Shown here piece by piece: positions 31,634-42,550 of a DNA stretch of 64,000 nucleotides. Position 1 is the first letter of the stretch. Each line of letters starts with the position of its first letter. The DNA comes from Deinococcus sp. JMULE3 (GTDB lineage: Bacteria; Deinococcota; Deinococci; Deinococcales; Deinococcaceae). The notes under the pieces were generated by a model, which saw only the letters and a program-made list of their open reading frames with translations, searched no databases and was not told where the DNA came from. The stretch is taken from positions 2,104,001 through 2,168,000 of the forward strand of contig NZ_SGWE01000004.1 of the NCBI RefSeq assembly GCF_013337115.1, read 5' to 3'. Both the position numbers and the translations under genes were made by a program.

Positions 31634-31671
31634 GACCGGCCCGCGCCCCTGAAGAGGGTGACGGGCCGGTC
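31634..31671 (+). terminator. GC hairpin after the DUF512 gene
   Basis: A 10-bp perfect stem (31634-31643 with 31662-31671), no T tract. Beyond it, 31672-31841 is AT-richer with a possible TTGACG-N17-TGATAT promoter (about 31767-31795) for mscL. Confidence 0.55.
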
Positions 31672-31841
31672 CTGCGTCCGGGGCGGCGCGTGGTCTGCCC
31701 CTCCACCCGGCGGGGGAGGGGGGTATGCCCCCACCGCCCCGGATGGTGTGGGCGGATACGGAATTTGACGTGCTGCTAGCAAGTTCTTGATATCCAGTCC
31801 CGTAAAAATTCCACAAATGGAAAATCTGTCTAGATGTATTC

Positions 31842-31895
31842 ATGAGGGGAGGATTGCTGAACGCTGAACGACCTGACACACTCCGGCCATGCTGA
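31842..31895 (+). CDS. 17-aa upstream frame overlapping the mscL start
   Basis: Reads MRGGLLNAERPDTLRPC and ends in a TGA that overlaps the first codons of mscL in another frame (ATGCTGA). mscL has neither Shine-Dalgarno nor a TANNNT element close by, so reinitiation from this frame is possible. No independent evidence of translation. Confidence 0.3.
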   Translation: MRGGLLNAERPDTLRPC

Positions 31896-32266
31896 GTGGA
31901 TTCAGAGACTTCATCATGCGCGGCAACATCGTGGACCTCGCTATCGCCGTCGCGACGGGTGCAGCCTTCACCGCACTGGTGGGCGCCTTCTCGACAGCCT
32001 TCATCAACCCGCTGATCAAGCTGGCGACCGGCGGCGGCGCCATCGGCGGCAAGTTCGTGATCAACGGCGTGGAATTCGACTACGGCCTGTTCATCACGGC
32101 GCTCATCACCTTCCTGATCACCATGCTCGTCCTGTACGTCGTGGTCGTCACGCCCTACAACCGCTTCCGCGAGCGCCTGGCCAAACCCGCCGCACCGGTC
32201 GTCGTGGAACCCACCGCCCAGGAAAAACTGCTGGCCGAGATCCGCGACGAACTGCGCCGCCGCTGA
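31889..32266 (+). CDS. mscL: Large-conductance mechanosensitive channel MscL
   Basis: 125 aa, normal length. Homopentameric pore opened by membrane tension; releases solutes on hypo-osmotic shock. MLSGFRDFIMRGNIVDLAIAVATGAAF is shown here only in part: the key N-terminal helix F-x-x-F-I-x-R-G-N-x-x-D-L-A (residues 5-18) and TM1 (about 15-43) are present. TM2 spans about residues 68-92 and ends in TPYNRFRE. The C-terminal helix is EKLLAEIRDEL. Convergent with the serine hydrolase gene, separated by a strong terminator. Confidence 0.96.
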   Translation: MLSGFRDFIMRGNIVDLAIAVATGAAFTALVGAFSTAFINPLIKLATGGGAIGGKFVINGVEFDYGLFITALITFLITMLVLYVVVVTPYNRFRERLAKPAAPVVVEPTAQEKLLAEIRDELRRR

Positions 32267-32278
32267 AACCCACACTGC

Positions 32279-32331
32279 GGCAGGCAGGAGGTCCCCCGGT
32301 GCCCAACGGCTCGGGGGACCTCCTGTCTGCC
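32279..32331. terminator. Bidirectional terminator between mscL and the serine hydrolase
   Basis: A 20-bp stem with a single G-T pair (32279-32298 with 32312-32331) between convergent genes. Confidence 0.85.
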
Positions 32332-32346
32332 GTGGGCGTCGCCGGG

Positions 32347-33816
32347 TTATTTCAGGAGATCCAGGGTCGCGCCGTACAGCCCGACGAACGCGTCCTCCTG
32401 CAGGGGGACCGGGGCGTTCCAGGTGGCACTCACGCAGTACGTGCGTCCGGTCAGGGTGGTGACCTGCGTGGTCAGGTTCAGCACGCCGGGCTCGCTGCCG
32501 CCCTTGTAACTGACGCTGCGGAAGCGGGCGGGGTCGGCCACGCCGGGGTTCAGTTGCGTCTCCTTCAGGGCCGCCACGTCGTTCATCAGGCGGCACAGTG
32601 TGGCGGGCGTGGCGAACCACTCCACGTCCCGCGCCAGGGGGCCGCCCGCGAAGTCGGCGGCGGCGGGCAGCGGCGCCACGCGGGCACGGTCCAGCACTGC
32701 GCGGCGCGCGGGCACGTTCAGGGTTGCGGCGCGGTACTCGGCGAGCAGCGCGGCGTTCGCGGGGTTCTTCAGCGCGAAGGCCTCGCGGGTGTTCAGGAAG
32801 GGCCGCTGGCCGAAGCGGGCCTCCACGCCCGCGCGGCCCACCACGCCCAGCAGCAGGTCGGTGGCGGTGTTGTCACTCTGCGCGATCATCCGCGCCGCCA
32901 GGTCCCGCAGCGTGTAGCGGCTGCTCGTGGGGGCGTCCTGCAGGGTCCCGCTGGGCAGGCTGCGGTCAGCGTCGGTCAGGGTCACCTCGTCCGTCCACTG
33001 CCGCTGACCGGCGTTGACCTGTGCTTGCAGTTCGGCCAGGATCGCCAGCTTGAACGTGGAGCCGACCGCCAGGGGCCGCGTGACGTTCAGCGCGGCGGCG
33101 GGCGTGGGCGCACCGACCTCCTGCACGAGCAGGCTGACCTGACCGGGCAGGGCCGCGAAGGCCGCGCGGGCCTCGTCCAGCGACGTGAAGACCGGCGGGG
33201 GCGGCGTGAGCAGCAGTCCCGTCACGCGGCCCTGGTCGTCCAGCGAGAACTGCGTGACGTTCAGCTGCCCCCGCTCGAAGATCAGGGCCGCCATCTGCGC
33301 GCCGATCTGCACGTCCTTCAGGGCGCCGAACTGCGCCGTGACGTCGTCCAGCAGGGCGCGCAGTTGCGCTTCCGGCACGGCCGCCAGGAAGTCCGGCGCG
33401 AACATCGAGACGTCCAGCGGGCCGCTGAAGATGCGGGTCAGCACCTCGCGCGGCGAGCCCTCCCCGGACGCCGTCGCCATGAGCGGCACGAAGCGCAGAC
33501 CCATGAAGCGCCCCTGGTCGTCCAGCGCCGCCAGCACGTTCAGTTCACCGCGTTCGAACACTGCCACGAGCAGGTCGCCGCGCGTCTCGGTCCGCACGAA
33601 CGCACCCAGCTGGGCGGTCAGGCCGTCCAGCGCCGCCTGGAGGCCGTCGGCGGGCAGGGCCGCCAGGAAGGACGGCGCCAGCCACCCGGACTGCACGGGG
33701 CCGCTGAACAGGCGCGTCACGGCGTCCGGCAGGCTGGACGGCATCTGGGTGGGTGTCTGGGCCTGCGCGGGCAGGGTGGCGGTCAGGCCGATCAGGGCAG
33801 CGGTGAGGGGGCGCAT
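32347..33816 (-). CDS. Secreted serine hydrolase, class A beta-lactamase-like, with duplicated N-terminal domain
   Basis: 489 aa. Signal peptide [16 protein letters not shown]. Two tandem ~100-aa repeats ([19 protein letters not shown] and [19 protein letters not shown]) precede a beta-lactamase/transpeptidase fold with the three active-site boxes: STFK (Ser-x-x-Lys) near residue 260, SDN near 320, and KGG near 445. It probably acts on peptidoglycan or beta-lactams outside the cell; which is unknown. Start taken at ATG 33816; GTG at 33825 is possible. Divergent from gatC. Confidence 0.82.
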   Translation of the reverse strand: MRPLTAALIGLTATLPAQAQTPTQMPSSLPDAVTRLFSGPVQSGWLAPSFLAALPADGLQAALDGLTAQLGAFVRTETRGDLLVAVFERGELNVLAALDDQGRFMGLRFVPLMATASGEGSPREVLTRIFSGPLDVSMFAPDFLAAVPEAQLRALLDDVTAQFGALKDVQIGAQMAALIFERGQLNVTQFSLDDQGRVTGLLLTPPPPVFTSLDEARAAFAALPGQVSLLVQEVGAPTPAAALNVTRPLAVGSTFKLAILAELQAQVNAGQRQWTDEVTLTDADRSLPSGTLQDAPTSSRYTLRDLAARMIAQSDNTATDLLLGVVGRAGVEARFGQRPFLNTREAFALKNPANAALLAEYRAATLNVPARRAVLDRARVAPLPAAADFAGGPLARDVEWFATPATLCRLMNDVAALKETQLNPGVADPARFRSVSYKGGSEPGVLNLTTQVTTLTGRTYCVSATWNAPVPLQEDAFVGLYGATLDLLK

Positions 33817-33878
33817 GTCAGGCACTACGCCAGTGGGCGGGTGCGGGTTCCGGGGGTGGCGACTCTATACTTCTGGGC

Positions 33879-34171
33879 ATGATTGACGCGGCCCAGATCG
33901 ACCACCTCGCGCAGCTCGCGCGGCTGCACCTGAATGCGGAGGAACGCGCGGCCATGCAGGCCGACCTGACCCGCGTGCTCGGCTACTTCGAGCAGCTCAG
34001 CGAGGTGGACACCGACGGCGTGCAGGAGATGCAGCGCCCCGTGAACCTCGTGAACGTCCTGCGCGACGACGTCGCCGGTGAGGTGTTCCCCGTGGCGACC
34101 GTCACCGCGCTGGCGCCCGAGAGCATGCCCGACGGCCACATCCGCGTGCCCCGCACCGTGGAGACCGACTG

Positions 34172-34172
<1 letters not shown>
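33879..34172 (+). CDS. gatC: Asp-tRNA(Asn)/Glu-tRNA(Gln) amidotransferase subunit C
   Basis: 97 aa. Small clamp of the GatCAB complex that amidates misacylated Asp- or Glu-t[30 protein letters not shown] is the conserved N-terminal helix pair (only described in part: residues 13-40), and the C-terminal DDV and MPDG-x-I-R-V-P elements are present. Leaderless: TATACT lies 7 nt before the ATG. Stop overlaps serS (TGATG). Confidence 0.93.
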
Positions 34173-35449
<1,277 letters not shown>

Positions 35450-35462
35450 ACAAAGCAGGGGA

Positions 35463-35494
35463 GAGGGGGGCCGCGCTGACCTGCGGCCCCCCTC
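35463..35494 (+). terminator. Terminator of gatC-serS
   Basis: A 12-bp perfect stem (35463-35474 with 35483-35494) with an 8-nt loop, followed by TTC. Confidence 0.82.
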
Positions 35495-35521
35495 TTCATG
35501 TTGGGCCGCTACCCTGTCGGT

Positions 35522-36085
35522 ATGAACGCTGCCGGTCTGAACCTCCTGCGCGCCGCCCTGCTGCCGCTCCTCCTGACCGCCGCGCAGGCCGGGGGCGCGC
35601 CGGAACCCGCCTGGATCGGCCGCGCGGTGGACGTGCCCGCCACGCCGCTGTGCCGGGCGATGCGCTGCACCCTCCACACCGTCCGCGAGAACACGCCGGA
35701 CACCCTGGGCGGACAGGACGGCCAGCAGCGCACATACCGCACCGCGAGCGGCTGGCAGCTGGAGGTGGACGTCCGCCCCGGCGGCCAGGTCAGCGGCGCG
35801 CGCCTTCTACGCCCCGGCGCCCCGCGCGGCACGCGCCTGACCGACGCGCAGACCCGCGAGGCCGCCGCGTTCCTGACCGCCCTGACCGGACGGGGCTTCC
35901 GACCACAGGCCGTGCAGGACTGCCTCACCGCCGGGCTGGCCGCGCAGGACCGGGACTTCGACGCCTACGGCCCCAACGAGCCCCTGAGCCGCTGGAGCAC
36001 GCCCGCCGGGTGGCCGTTCCGGGCGCGCTGCGGCGTGGCGGGCGCAGGCCCGCTGGGCGTGTGGGCCGGGTGGATGCAGGGCTGA
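35522..36085 (+). CDS. Hypothetical secreted protein
   Basis: 187 aa. Signal peptide (LLRAALLPLLLTAAQAGG), then a mature domain with four Cys (CRAMRC near residues 43-48, C near 139, C near 170) that could form two disulphides. No family recognised. Leaderless: TACCCT (35510-35515) lies 6 nt before the ATG. Its TGA stop is the target of repeat copy 4. Confidence 0.7.
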   Translation: MNAAGLNLLRAALLPLLLTAAQAGGAPEPAWIGRAVDVPATPLCRAMRCTLHTVRENTPDTLGGQDGQQRTYRTASGWQLEVDVRPGGQVSGARLLRPGAPRGTRLTDAQTREAAAFLTALTGRGFRPQAVQDCLTAGLAAQDRDFDAYGPNEPLSRWSTPAGWPFRARCGVAGAGPLGVWAGWMQG

Positions 36086-36217
36086 TCCGGATTCCGTCTG
36101 TTTCGTTGACAACCCGGAAGGACACCGGGTTGTCAACTCCACGTCCGGAACCCGCTTCTCTCCCGCTCGCTTCGTTCGGGTTGAACGTTGTTGCAACCCG
36201 TTCAACCGGAGTGCGTA
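36086..36217 (+). repeat. TGA-targeting intergenic repeat, copy 4 (132 bp)
   Basis: Flanked by TGA at 36083-36085 (stop of the preceding gene) and 36218-36220. Perfect 13-bp palindrome arms around AAGGACA in the first hairpin; the second hairpin is TTGAACG/CGTTCAA. Short form. The junction again gives ATGA, here without a gene starting there. Confidence 0.87.
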
Positions 36218-36252
36218 TGACCGCGCCGGGCCGCGCGGCGTACACTGCCCGC

Positions 36253-36780
36253 ATGACCAAACCGCTGCTGGACCCGGCTGCCCTGGCCCCCATGGGCGCC
36301 ACGCCCGAGGACGTCCGCGCCCGTCTGGACCGCGAACTCGATCTGTTCCACGCGCACCTGCGCACCCGTCAGGGCGACTGGACCCACACTCAGCCGGGGC
36401 GCGACTGGAGCCCCGCGCAGGAGGCCGAGCACGTCCTGAAGATCAACGACTCCATCGCGCGCGGCGTCGGCCTGCTGCTGTCCAAACGGGAACTGCGCCC
36501 CATGCCGCAGACGCCCGGTGAACTCACGCCCGACGGCCGCCGCGTCGCCCCGCCCCACACCCAGCCCGGCGCTGCGGGCCTCGCGTGGGACGACCTGGAC
36601 GCCACCTGGACGCACAGCCGCGCGGGCCTGAGCATCGTCACGGGCGCGCTGCGCGCCACGCCCGGCCGGACCCTCTGGCACCCGTTCTTCGGGGAACTCG
36701 ACGCGCTGGACTGGACGCGCATGGTCGCCGCGCACCTGTACCAGCACCGCAGGGCCCTGGAACGGAGCGCGCAGCCGTGA
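36253..36780 (+). CDS. DinB-like metal-binding four-helix protein
   Basis: 175 aa. AEHVLKINDSIARG and MVAAHLYQHRRALE place His residues as in the DinB/YfiT superfamily, which bind a divalent metal in a four-helix bundle; such proteins are numerous in Deinococcus. Many act as thiol transferases, but the thiol and substrate are unknown here. Leaderless: TACACT ends 6 nt before the ATG. Overlaps the next gene (GTGA). Confidence 0.75.
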   Translation: MTKPLLDPAALAPMGATPEDVRARLDRELDLFHAHLRTRQGDWTHTQPGRDWSPAQEAEHVLKINDSIARGVGLLLSKRELRPMPQTPGELTPDGRRVAPPHTQPGAAGLAWDDLDATWTHSRAGLSIVTGALRATPGRTLWHPFFGELDALDWTRMVAAHLYQHRRALERSAQP

Positions 36781-37208
36781 CCGCGCCCACCTCCCGCACG
36801 GACAAGGGCACGCGCGGGTTCGATATCGACCTGCACGTCACCTTCACCCGCCCGCTGCCCGAAGCGCAGGCCCGCGCCGCGCTGCTGGCCCTGCCGGGCT
36901 TCACGGTGGACCTGTACCGCCCACACCCCAACCCCACCGGCCAGACCCCCACCCAGACCCCGGAGGAGGTGCCGGGCGTGCCGTCCGCGCGCCTGACCGG
37001 TCCCCTGAGCGACCCGGACGCTGTTCGCGCCGGACTCGCCGCGCTGCTGGGCGGGGACGCCCGCTACGTCGAGGTCGGTCTGCGCGGCTTCCTGCGCAGC
37101 GCCCAGGGGCAGACCGAATGGATGCCCTGGCGCCGCAACGTCGTCCTGCCGCGCGCCGACGTCGCCCGCGTGACCTTCGAGGAGAGCATCCGCTTCGTGC
37201 TGGAATGA
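36777..37208 (+). CDS. Hypothetical protein coupled to the DinB-like gene
   Basis: 143 aa, soluble, with two predicted beta-rich halves (FDIDLHVTFTRPLPE and DARYVEVGLRGFLRS). No family recognised. Starts at GTG 36777, overlapping the DinB-like stop by 4 nt, so the two are made together. Its TGA stop (37206-37208) is where repeat copy 5 begins. Confidence 0.68.
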   Translation: MTAPTSRTDKGTRGFDIDLHVTFTRPLPEAQARAALLALPGFTVDLYRPHPNPTGQTPTQTPEEVPGVPSARLTGPLSDPDAVRAGLAALLGGDARYVEVGLRGFLRSAQGQTEWMPWRRNVVLPRADVARVTFEESIRFVLE

Positions 37209-37340
37209 CATCGACTCCGGTGGAATGGTTCCTGCCAACCATTCCACCCGAGCGGAGCGAGTAGGAGAGAAAGGGGGTCCGGGAGTGGAGTGGGGGATCG
37301 GTGTTGTTCCGATCCCTCCACGAAACGGACGGGCTCCCTC
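37209..37340 (-). repeat. TGA-associated intergenic repeat, copy 5 (diverged)
   Basis: Reverse orientation. GGTGGAATGGTT pairs perfectly with AACCATTCCACC (37219-37248), although these bases differ from other copies. The outer ends are eroded (CATCGACTCCGG in place of TACGGACTCCGG), and a right-hand TGA duplicate is not clear. Likely an older insertion. Confidence 0.75.
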
Positions 37341-37365
37341 TCATGCATGACCCGGAGGCTGAAGC

Positions 37366-39522
37366 TCAGCTGCCGGGGCGCAGGGGCAGGGTCCGCAGGC
37401 GCTGGCCGGTCAGGGTGAACACCGCGTTCGCCACGGCCGCCGCCGCCGGGCCCATCACGGGTTCGCCCAGGCCCTGCGGGTCCTCGCCGCTCTCGATCAG
37501 GAGCACCTCGACCTCCGGCGCGTCCCGCAGGGGCAGGAGGCGGTACCGGTCGAAGTTCGACTCGACTACCCGCCCGTCCTGAATGGTCAGCTCCTCGTGC
37601 AGCGCGGAACTCAGGGCCATCATCACCGACCCCTGGATCTGCAGCCGCGCGCCGTCCGGGTTCACGACCAGTCCGGGGTCCACGGCGACCGTCACGCGGT
37701 GCACCCGCACCCGCCCATCTTCTACCGAGACCTCCGCGACCAGCGCCGAGGCGGTGTTCAGGTCCAGGCAGCACGCCACGCCGCGTGCCCGGCCCGCCGC
37801 GACGGGCGTGCCCCACCCGGCCGCCCGCGCAGCGCGGTCCAGCACGGTCCGCAGGCGACCCCCGTCCCCGCCTGACCCCAGGTGCCGCAGCCGGAACGCC
37901 AGCGGGTCCACCTGCGCGGCGTGCGCGAGTTCGTCCATGAAGCTCTCCAGCGCGAACGTGTTCGGCAGGACGCCCAGGCCGCGCCAGTACCCGGTCGGGA
38001 CGGGCAGCGCCTCGCGGCGGTTCACGACCCGGTACGCCGGGAGGTCGTACGGCAGGAACTGCCCCAGCAGGCCGCCCGGATCGAAGCCCAGCGCGTCCCG
38101 CACGAACTCCGGCATGCCGGTCTGCCCCCAGATGATGTCGCCGCCCGCCGTGAACTGCTCGACGCCCCGCACCCGCCCGTCCGCGCCCACACTGCCCCGC
38201 AGAACGTGATGGGTGGGCGGCCGGTAGAAGGCGTGCTGGAGGTCCTCCTCGCGCGTCCAGCCGACATGCACGGGCTTCCCGACCGCCGCCGAGAGCCGCG
38301 CGGCCTCCAGCGCCGCGTGCTGCCCCGCCTTGCGCCCGAAGCCCCCGCCCAGCTGCGTCGGGTGCACCAGCACCTCGCGGTCCTTGCCGAACACGCCGCG
38401 CAGGTCGTCGACGATCTTCTGCGGGTACTGCGTGGACGCCCACACCTCGATCCGCCCGCCCGCCTGCACGTCCGCCAGGGCCGCCAGGGGTTCCAGGTGC
38501 GCGTGCGCGGCCAGCGGCGTGCGGTACTCGGCCCGCACCACCGTGCCCCCATCCAGGGCCGCGCGGACGTTTCCGCGCCGCCGCAGCACCGACCCCGACC
38601 CCGCCTGAATCTGCGCGTCCAGGTCGGCGCTGCTGGCGGTCGTGCCGCCCTCCCAGCGCAGGTCCAGGGAAGGCAACGCCGCGCGGGCCTGCGTGCGCGT
38701 CCGCGCGACCACGCCCGCGAACCCCGCCCCGACATCAATCACGACCCGCTCCACGCCCGGCTGCCGCCCCGCCGCGCCCGCCGACGCCGACACCAGCCGC
38801 GCCCCGAACCTCGGCGGGCGCGCCACCGCGCCGAACAGCATGCCCGGCAGGCGCGCGTCGTACCCGTACGTCGCCGTGCCGAGCACCTTGTCCCGGAAGT
38901 CCGTGCGCGGCATGGCCCGCCCGATCCGCTTGAAGTCCCGCCGCGCCTTCAGCACGGGCGCGGCCTCCGGAATCACCCACTCGCCCTGCTTGCCCGCCAC
39001 GACCTGCGCGTACCCGATGCGCTCGCGCGAACCCGCCACGAAGAACGACCCACCCGCCGCCGTCAACCGCGCCGCCGGAACGCCCAGCTGCCGCGCCGCC
39101 TCCTCCCGCAGGAGTTCGCGCAGGGTCGCCGCCGCCTCACGCAGCGGACGGTACAGCGCCTTCACACTGGTCGACCCGAACGTGAACATCGTCCCGCCCG
39201 CGTAGCCGCGCGCCGTGTCCGCCTGCCGCACCGTCAGCTGCTCCGGCGTGACCTCCAGCTCCTCCGCCGCGATCTGCGCCAGCGCCGTGTGAATGCCCTG
39301 CCCCATCTCGACCTTCGGGACGAAGAACGTCACCCCGGCGGGCGTCACCTCGAACCACAGGTCCGGGTCGCGCGGCGCGTCCTGCGGGCCGGTGCCGTTC
39401 TCCTCGATGAACTCCACCAGCGCCGGGCGGCCCGCGTTCAGCGCCAGCGGCGCCCCCACGATCAGCACCCCCGCGCCGCTGCCCAGGCCGATCAGGACCC
39501 GGCGGCGCGTGACGGGCTTCAC
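37366..39522 (-). CDS. Molybdopterin-binding aldehyde/isoquinoline oxidoreductase large subunit
   Basis: 718 aa. Xanthine-dehydrogenase-family catalytic subunit of the IorB type, hydroxylating an aromatic N-heterocycle or aldehyde with water as oxygen source. A Tat signal, TRRRVLIGLGSGAG, is at the N-terminus, pointing to export after folding. Mo-cofactor motifs include VEMGQGIHTALAQI, GGGFGRKAG and QIQGSVMMALSSAL. With the 2Fe-2S subunit upstream it makes a two-gene system with no FAD subunit. The GTG start spans the repeat junction (G from repeat copy 6, TG from the duplicated TGA); GGAGG comes from the repeat end. Confidence 0.88.
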   Translation of the reverse strand: MKPVTRRRVLIGLGSGAGVLIVGAPLALNAGRPALVEFIEENGTGPQDAPRDPDLWFEVTPAGVTFFVPKVEMGQGIHTALAQIAAEELEVTPEQLTVRQADTARGYAGGTMFTFGSTSVKALYRPLREAAATLRELLREEAARQLGVPAARLTAAGGSFFVAGSRERIGYAQVVAGKQGEWVIPEAAPVLKARRDFKRIGRAMPRTDFRDKVLGTATYGYDARLPGMLFGAVARPPRFGARLVSASAGAAGRQPGVERVVIDVGAGFAGVVARTRTQARAALPSLDLRWEGGTTASSADLDAQIQAGSGSVLRRRGNVRAALDGGTVVRAEYRTPLAAHAHLEPLAALADVQAGGRIEVWASTQYPQKIVDDLRGVFGKDREVLVHPTQLGGGFGRKAGQHAALEAARLSAAVGKPVHVGWTREEDLQHAFYRPPTHHVLRGSVGADGRVRGVEQFTAGGDIIWGQTGMPEFVRDALGFDPGGLLGQFLPYDLPAYRVVNRREALPVPTGYWRGLGVLPNTFALESFMDELAHAAQVDPLAFRLRHLGSGGDGGRLRTVLDRAARAAGWGTPVAAGRARGVACCLDLNTASALVAEVSVEDGRVRVHRVTVAVDPGLVVNPDGARLQIQGSVMMALSSALHEELTIQDGRVVESNFDRYRLLPLRDAPEVEVLLIESGEDPQGLGEPVMGPAAAAVANAVFTLTGQRLRTLPLRPGS

Positions 39523-39676
39523 AGGCCCTCCGGTTGAACGGGTGTCGTGCACCGTTCAACCCGAGCGGAGGCGACTCGCAGAGCTGCCCCGCAGAGAAGG
39601 AGAGATACGGGTTCCGGGCGTGGAGCCGGCAGATCGGTGGTGTTCCGATCTGCGGGCGGAACAGACGGAACCCGTA
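39522..39676 (-). repeat. TGA-targeting intergenic repeat, copy 6 (155 bp), between the two oxidoreductase genes
   Basis: Flanked by TCA at 39519-39521 and 39677-39679. One is the stop of the 2Fe-2S subunit gene; the other, with the repeat's last base, makes the GTG start of the large subunit. The end has drifted to GGAGGGCCTG, a better Shine-Dalgarno. Long form with the 23-bp module. Confidence 0.83.
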
Positions 39677-40135
39677 TCACAGGCCCCCTCGTTTCAGTTC
39701 CGCCGCGCGGGCGACCGCCCGGCGGATCGAGTTGTACCCGCCGCAGCGGCAGAGGTTGATGCCTGCCGCCTCCTCGATCTGCGCGGGCGTGGGGTCCGTG
39801 GTGCGCTCCAGCAGGGCCGCCGCCGACATCAGGTGCCCGGGCAGGCACCACCCGCACTGCAACGGGTTTTCCAGGAACGCCTGCTGCACCGGATGCAGCC
39901 GCTCGCCGCGCGCGAGGCCCTCGACGGTCGTGACCTCGCGTCCCGCCGCTGCGCTCGCTGGGGTCAGGCACGCGCGGGTGACCTGTCCGCCGATCAGGAC
40001 CGTGCAGCTGCCGCACGCGCCGATCCCGCAGCCGTAGTGCGTGCCGGTCAGGCCCAGTTCGTCGCGCAGCACCCACACCAGCATCTCGTCGGGGTGCGTG
40101 ACCTCGCGGCGCTGGCCGTTCACGGTCAGTTGCAC
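39677..40135 (-). CDS. 2Fe-2S subunit of the molybdenum oxidoreductase
   Basis: 152 aa. N-terminal plant-type [2Fe-2S] ferredoxin motif (CGIGACGSC with a later C) and C-terminal helical [2Fe-2S] domain (CGWC and CRCGG), as in XDH/IorA small subunits. Passes electrons from the Mo centre to an outside acceptor. Start GTG near 40135. Precedes the large subunit gene, with a repeat inserted at the stop/start junction. Confidence 0.9.
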   Translation of the reverse strand: MQLTVNGQRREVTHPDEMLVWVLRDELGLTGTHYGCGIGACGSCTVLIGGQVTRACLTPASAAAGREVTTVEGLARGERLHPVQQAFLENPLQCGWCLPGHLMSAAALLERTTDPTPAQIEEAAGINLCRCGGYNSIRRAVARAAELKRGGL

Positions 40136-40229
40136 GCCGACCCCTGTTCACCGTTGTTCATGAAGCCAGCTTAATCAGGTGGCCGCCGCGCGACTGCACG
40201 CCGGACCGCCATCATCTGCCGCCCGGCAG

Positions 40230-41411
40230 TCAGCCCAGGGCCCAGCCCAGCGCCGCGCAGAGCGGCACGACCACCCACGCGGGCACCCGGCCCGCCGTCA
40301 GCGCCGCGTACGCCAGCAGCGCGCCCGCCAGATCGGCCGGGCCGCGCACCGCGCCCGTGAACACTGGCGTGTACAGCGCCGCCAGCAGCAGGCCCACCAC
40401 GCCCGCGTTCACGCCCGCCAGCGCGGCCCGCGCGCCGCTGCGGCCACTGAGCGCGGACCAGAACGGCAGCGCCCCCAGCATGAGCAGCGCGCCCGGCAGG
40501 AAGATCCCCAGCGTGCCCAGCAGCGCCCCCAGGCCAGTCCCTAGGCCCAGGGCGGGCGCGGCGGCGGCCCCCAGGTACGACGCGAACGTGAACAGCGGCC
40601 CCGGCATGGCGTTCGCCGCGCCGTACCCCGCCACGAACACCCCGTGCGGCAGCAGCCCCGGCACGAACGCGGGTTCCAGCAGCGGCAGCACCACGTGCCC
40701 CCCGCCGAACACCAGTGCGCCCGCCCGGAACGTCGCCCACAGCAGCGCCCACCCGCCCCCCAGTGCCGACAGGCCCGCGAGGGTGACGGCCAGCGCCGCG
40801 CCCAGCGCCAGCAGCGCACCCCCCGCCCGGCGCGACACCGGCACGCGCAGCGTCTGCCCCACGGCGACTGGCGCCGTCAGGACCCGCCAGCCGATCAGCG
40901 CGCACAGCCCCAGCACCCCCAGCGTGCCCCACCCGCCCGCGCCCGCCCACCACGCGGGCAGCACCAGCAGCGCCGCCGCCGCGCCCAGCGCCAGCCCCGC
41001 CCGCATCCGGTCCGTCACCAGCGCGCCCCACATGCCCGCCACCGCCTGCGCCACGACCGCTGCGGCCGCCAGCTTCACGCCCTGCACCCACCCCGCCCCG
41101 TCCGCCGCGCCGCCCGCCAGCGTCCCGCCCAGCAGCGCCATGAGCAGCGCACTCGGCAGCGTGAAGCCCAGCCACGCCGCGCCCGCCCCCACCCACCCGG
41201 CCCGGTGCAGGCCCACCGCCAGCCCCACCTGTGAACTGCTCGGGCCCGGCAGGAAGTTCGCCACCGCCACCAGTTCCGCGTACTCCGCGTCACCCAGCCA
41301 CGCGCGCCGCTCCACGAACTCCGCGCGGAAGAAGCCCAGGTGCGCGACCGGCCCCCCGAAACTCGACAGGCCCAGCCGCAGGAACACCGTGAAGACCTCA
41401 AGGGCGCGCAT
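40230..41411 (-). CDS. chrA: Chromate transporter family protein ChrA
   Basis: 393 aa, two homologous CHR domains of about six helices each. N-terminal LRLGLSSFGGPVAHLGFFR and second-half FRAGALVFGGGHVVLPLLE are the paired FGG motifs, and NFLPGPSSSQVGLAVG and NAMPGPLFTFASYLG the paired PGP motifs. Family members export chromate or sulfate. Leaderless: TACGCT ends 7 nt before the ATG. Confidence 0.9.
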   Translation of the reverse strand: MRALEVFTVFLRLGLSSFGGPVAHLGFFRAEFVERRAWLGDAEYAELVAVANFLPGPSSSQVGLAVGLHRAGWVGAGAAWLGFTLPSALLMALLGGTLAGGAADGAGWVQGVKLAAAAVVAQAVAGMWGALVTDRMRAGLALGAAAALLVLPAWWAGAGGWGTLGVLGLCALIGWRVLTAPVAVGQTLRVPVSRRAGGALLALGAALAVTLAGLSALGGGWALLWATFRAGALVFGGGHVVLPLLEPAFVPGLLPHGVFVAGYGAANAMPGPLFTFASYLGAAAAPALGLGTGLGALLGTLGIFLPGALLMLGALPFWSALSGRSGARAALAGVNAGVVGLLLAALYTPVFTGAVRGPADLAGALLAYAALTAGRVPAWVVVPLCAALGWALG

Positions 41412-41497
41412 TCCCCCCAGCGTACCGGACCGCTTGTCAGGGCCACCTCCGGCTCTCCGGGCTGCTCCTCACGCGGGAATGCAGGAGAATGCCCGGC

Positions 41498-42283
<786 letters not shown>

Positions 42284-42353
42284 ATGAACCCCATGGGCCG
42301 CGTCAGGGTAGGGTGCCCCGGCGCGGCCCTTCCACGTCCGGGGCCGGGGGGTG

Positions 42354-42382
42354 TTGACAGTTTCGGCAGTCGCCTATAAAGT
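42354..42382 (+). promoter_or_regulatory. Promoter of tRNA-Leu
   Basis: TTGACA (42354-42359), 17-bp spacer, TAAAGT (42377-42382). This is the best-matching -35 in the window, in keeping with a stable RNA gene. Confidence 0.7.
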
Positions 42383-42430
42383 AAGCGAGCCCTGAAACGC
42401 GCCCGAGCGCGGGCGAGAATACCAAAGGTG

Positions 42431-42516
<86 letters not shown>

Positions 42517-42520
42517 CACA

Positions 42521-42550
42521 GAAGACCCCAGCAGAAATGCCGGGGTCTTC
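42521..42550 (+). terminator. Terminator of tRNA-Leu
   Basis: GAAGACCCC pairs with GGGGTCTTC (9 bp), followed by CTGTCTTG. Confidence 0.8.

Noticed and set aside
31760..31880. Radiation/desiccation response motif in the AT-rich region before mscL
   Set aside because: No 17-bp palindrome of the TTATGTCA-type is present there or elsewhere that I could see.
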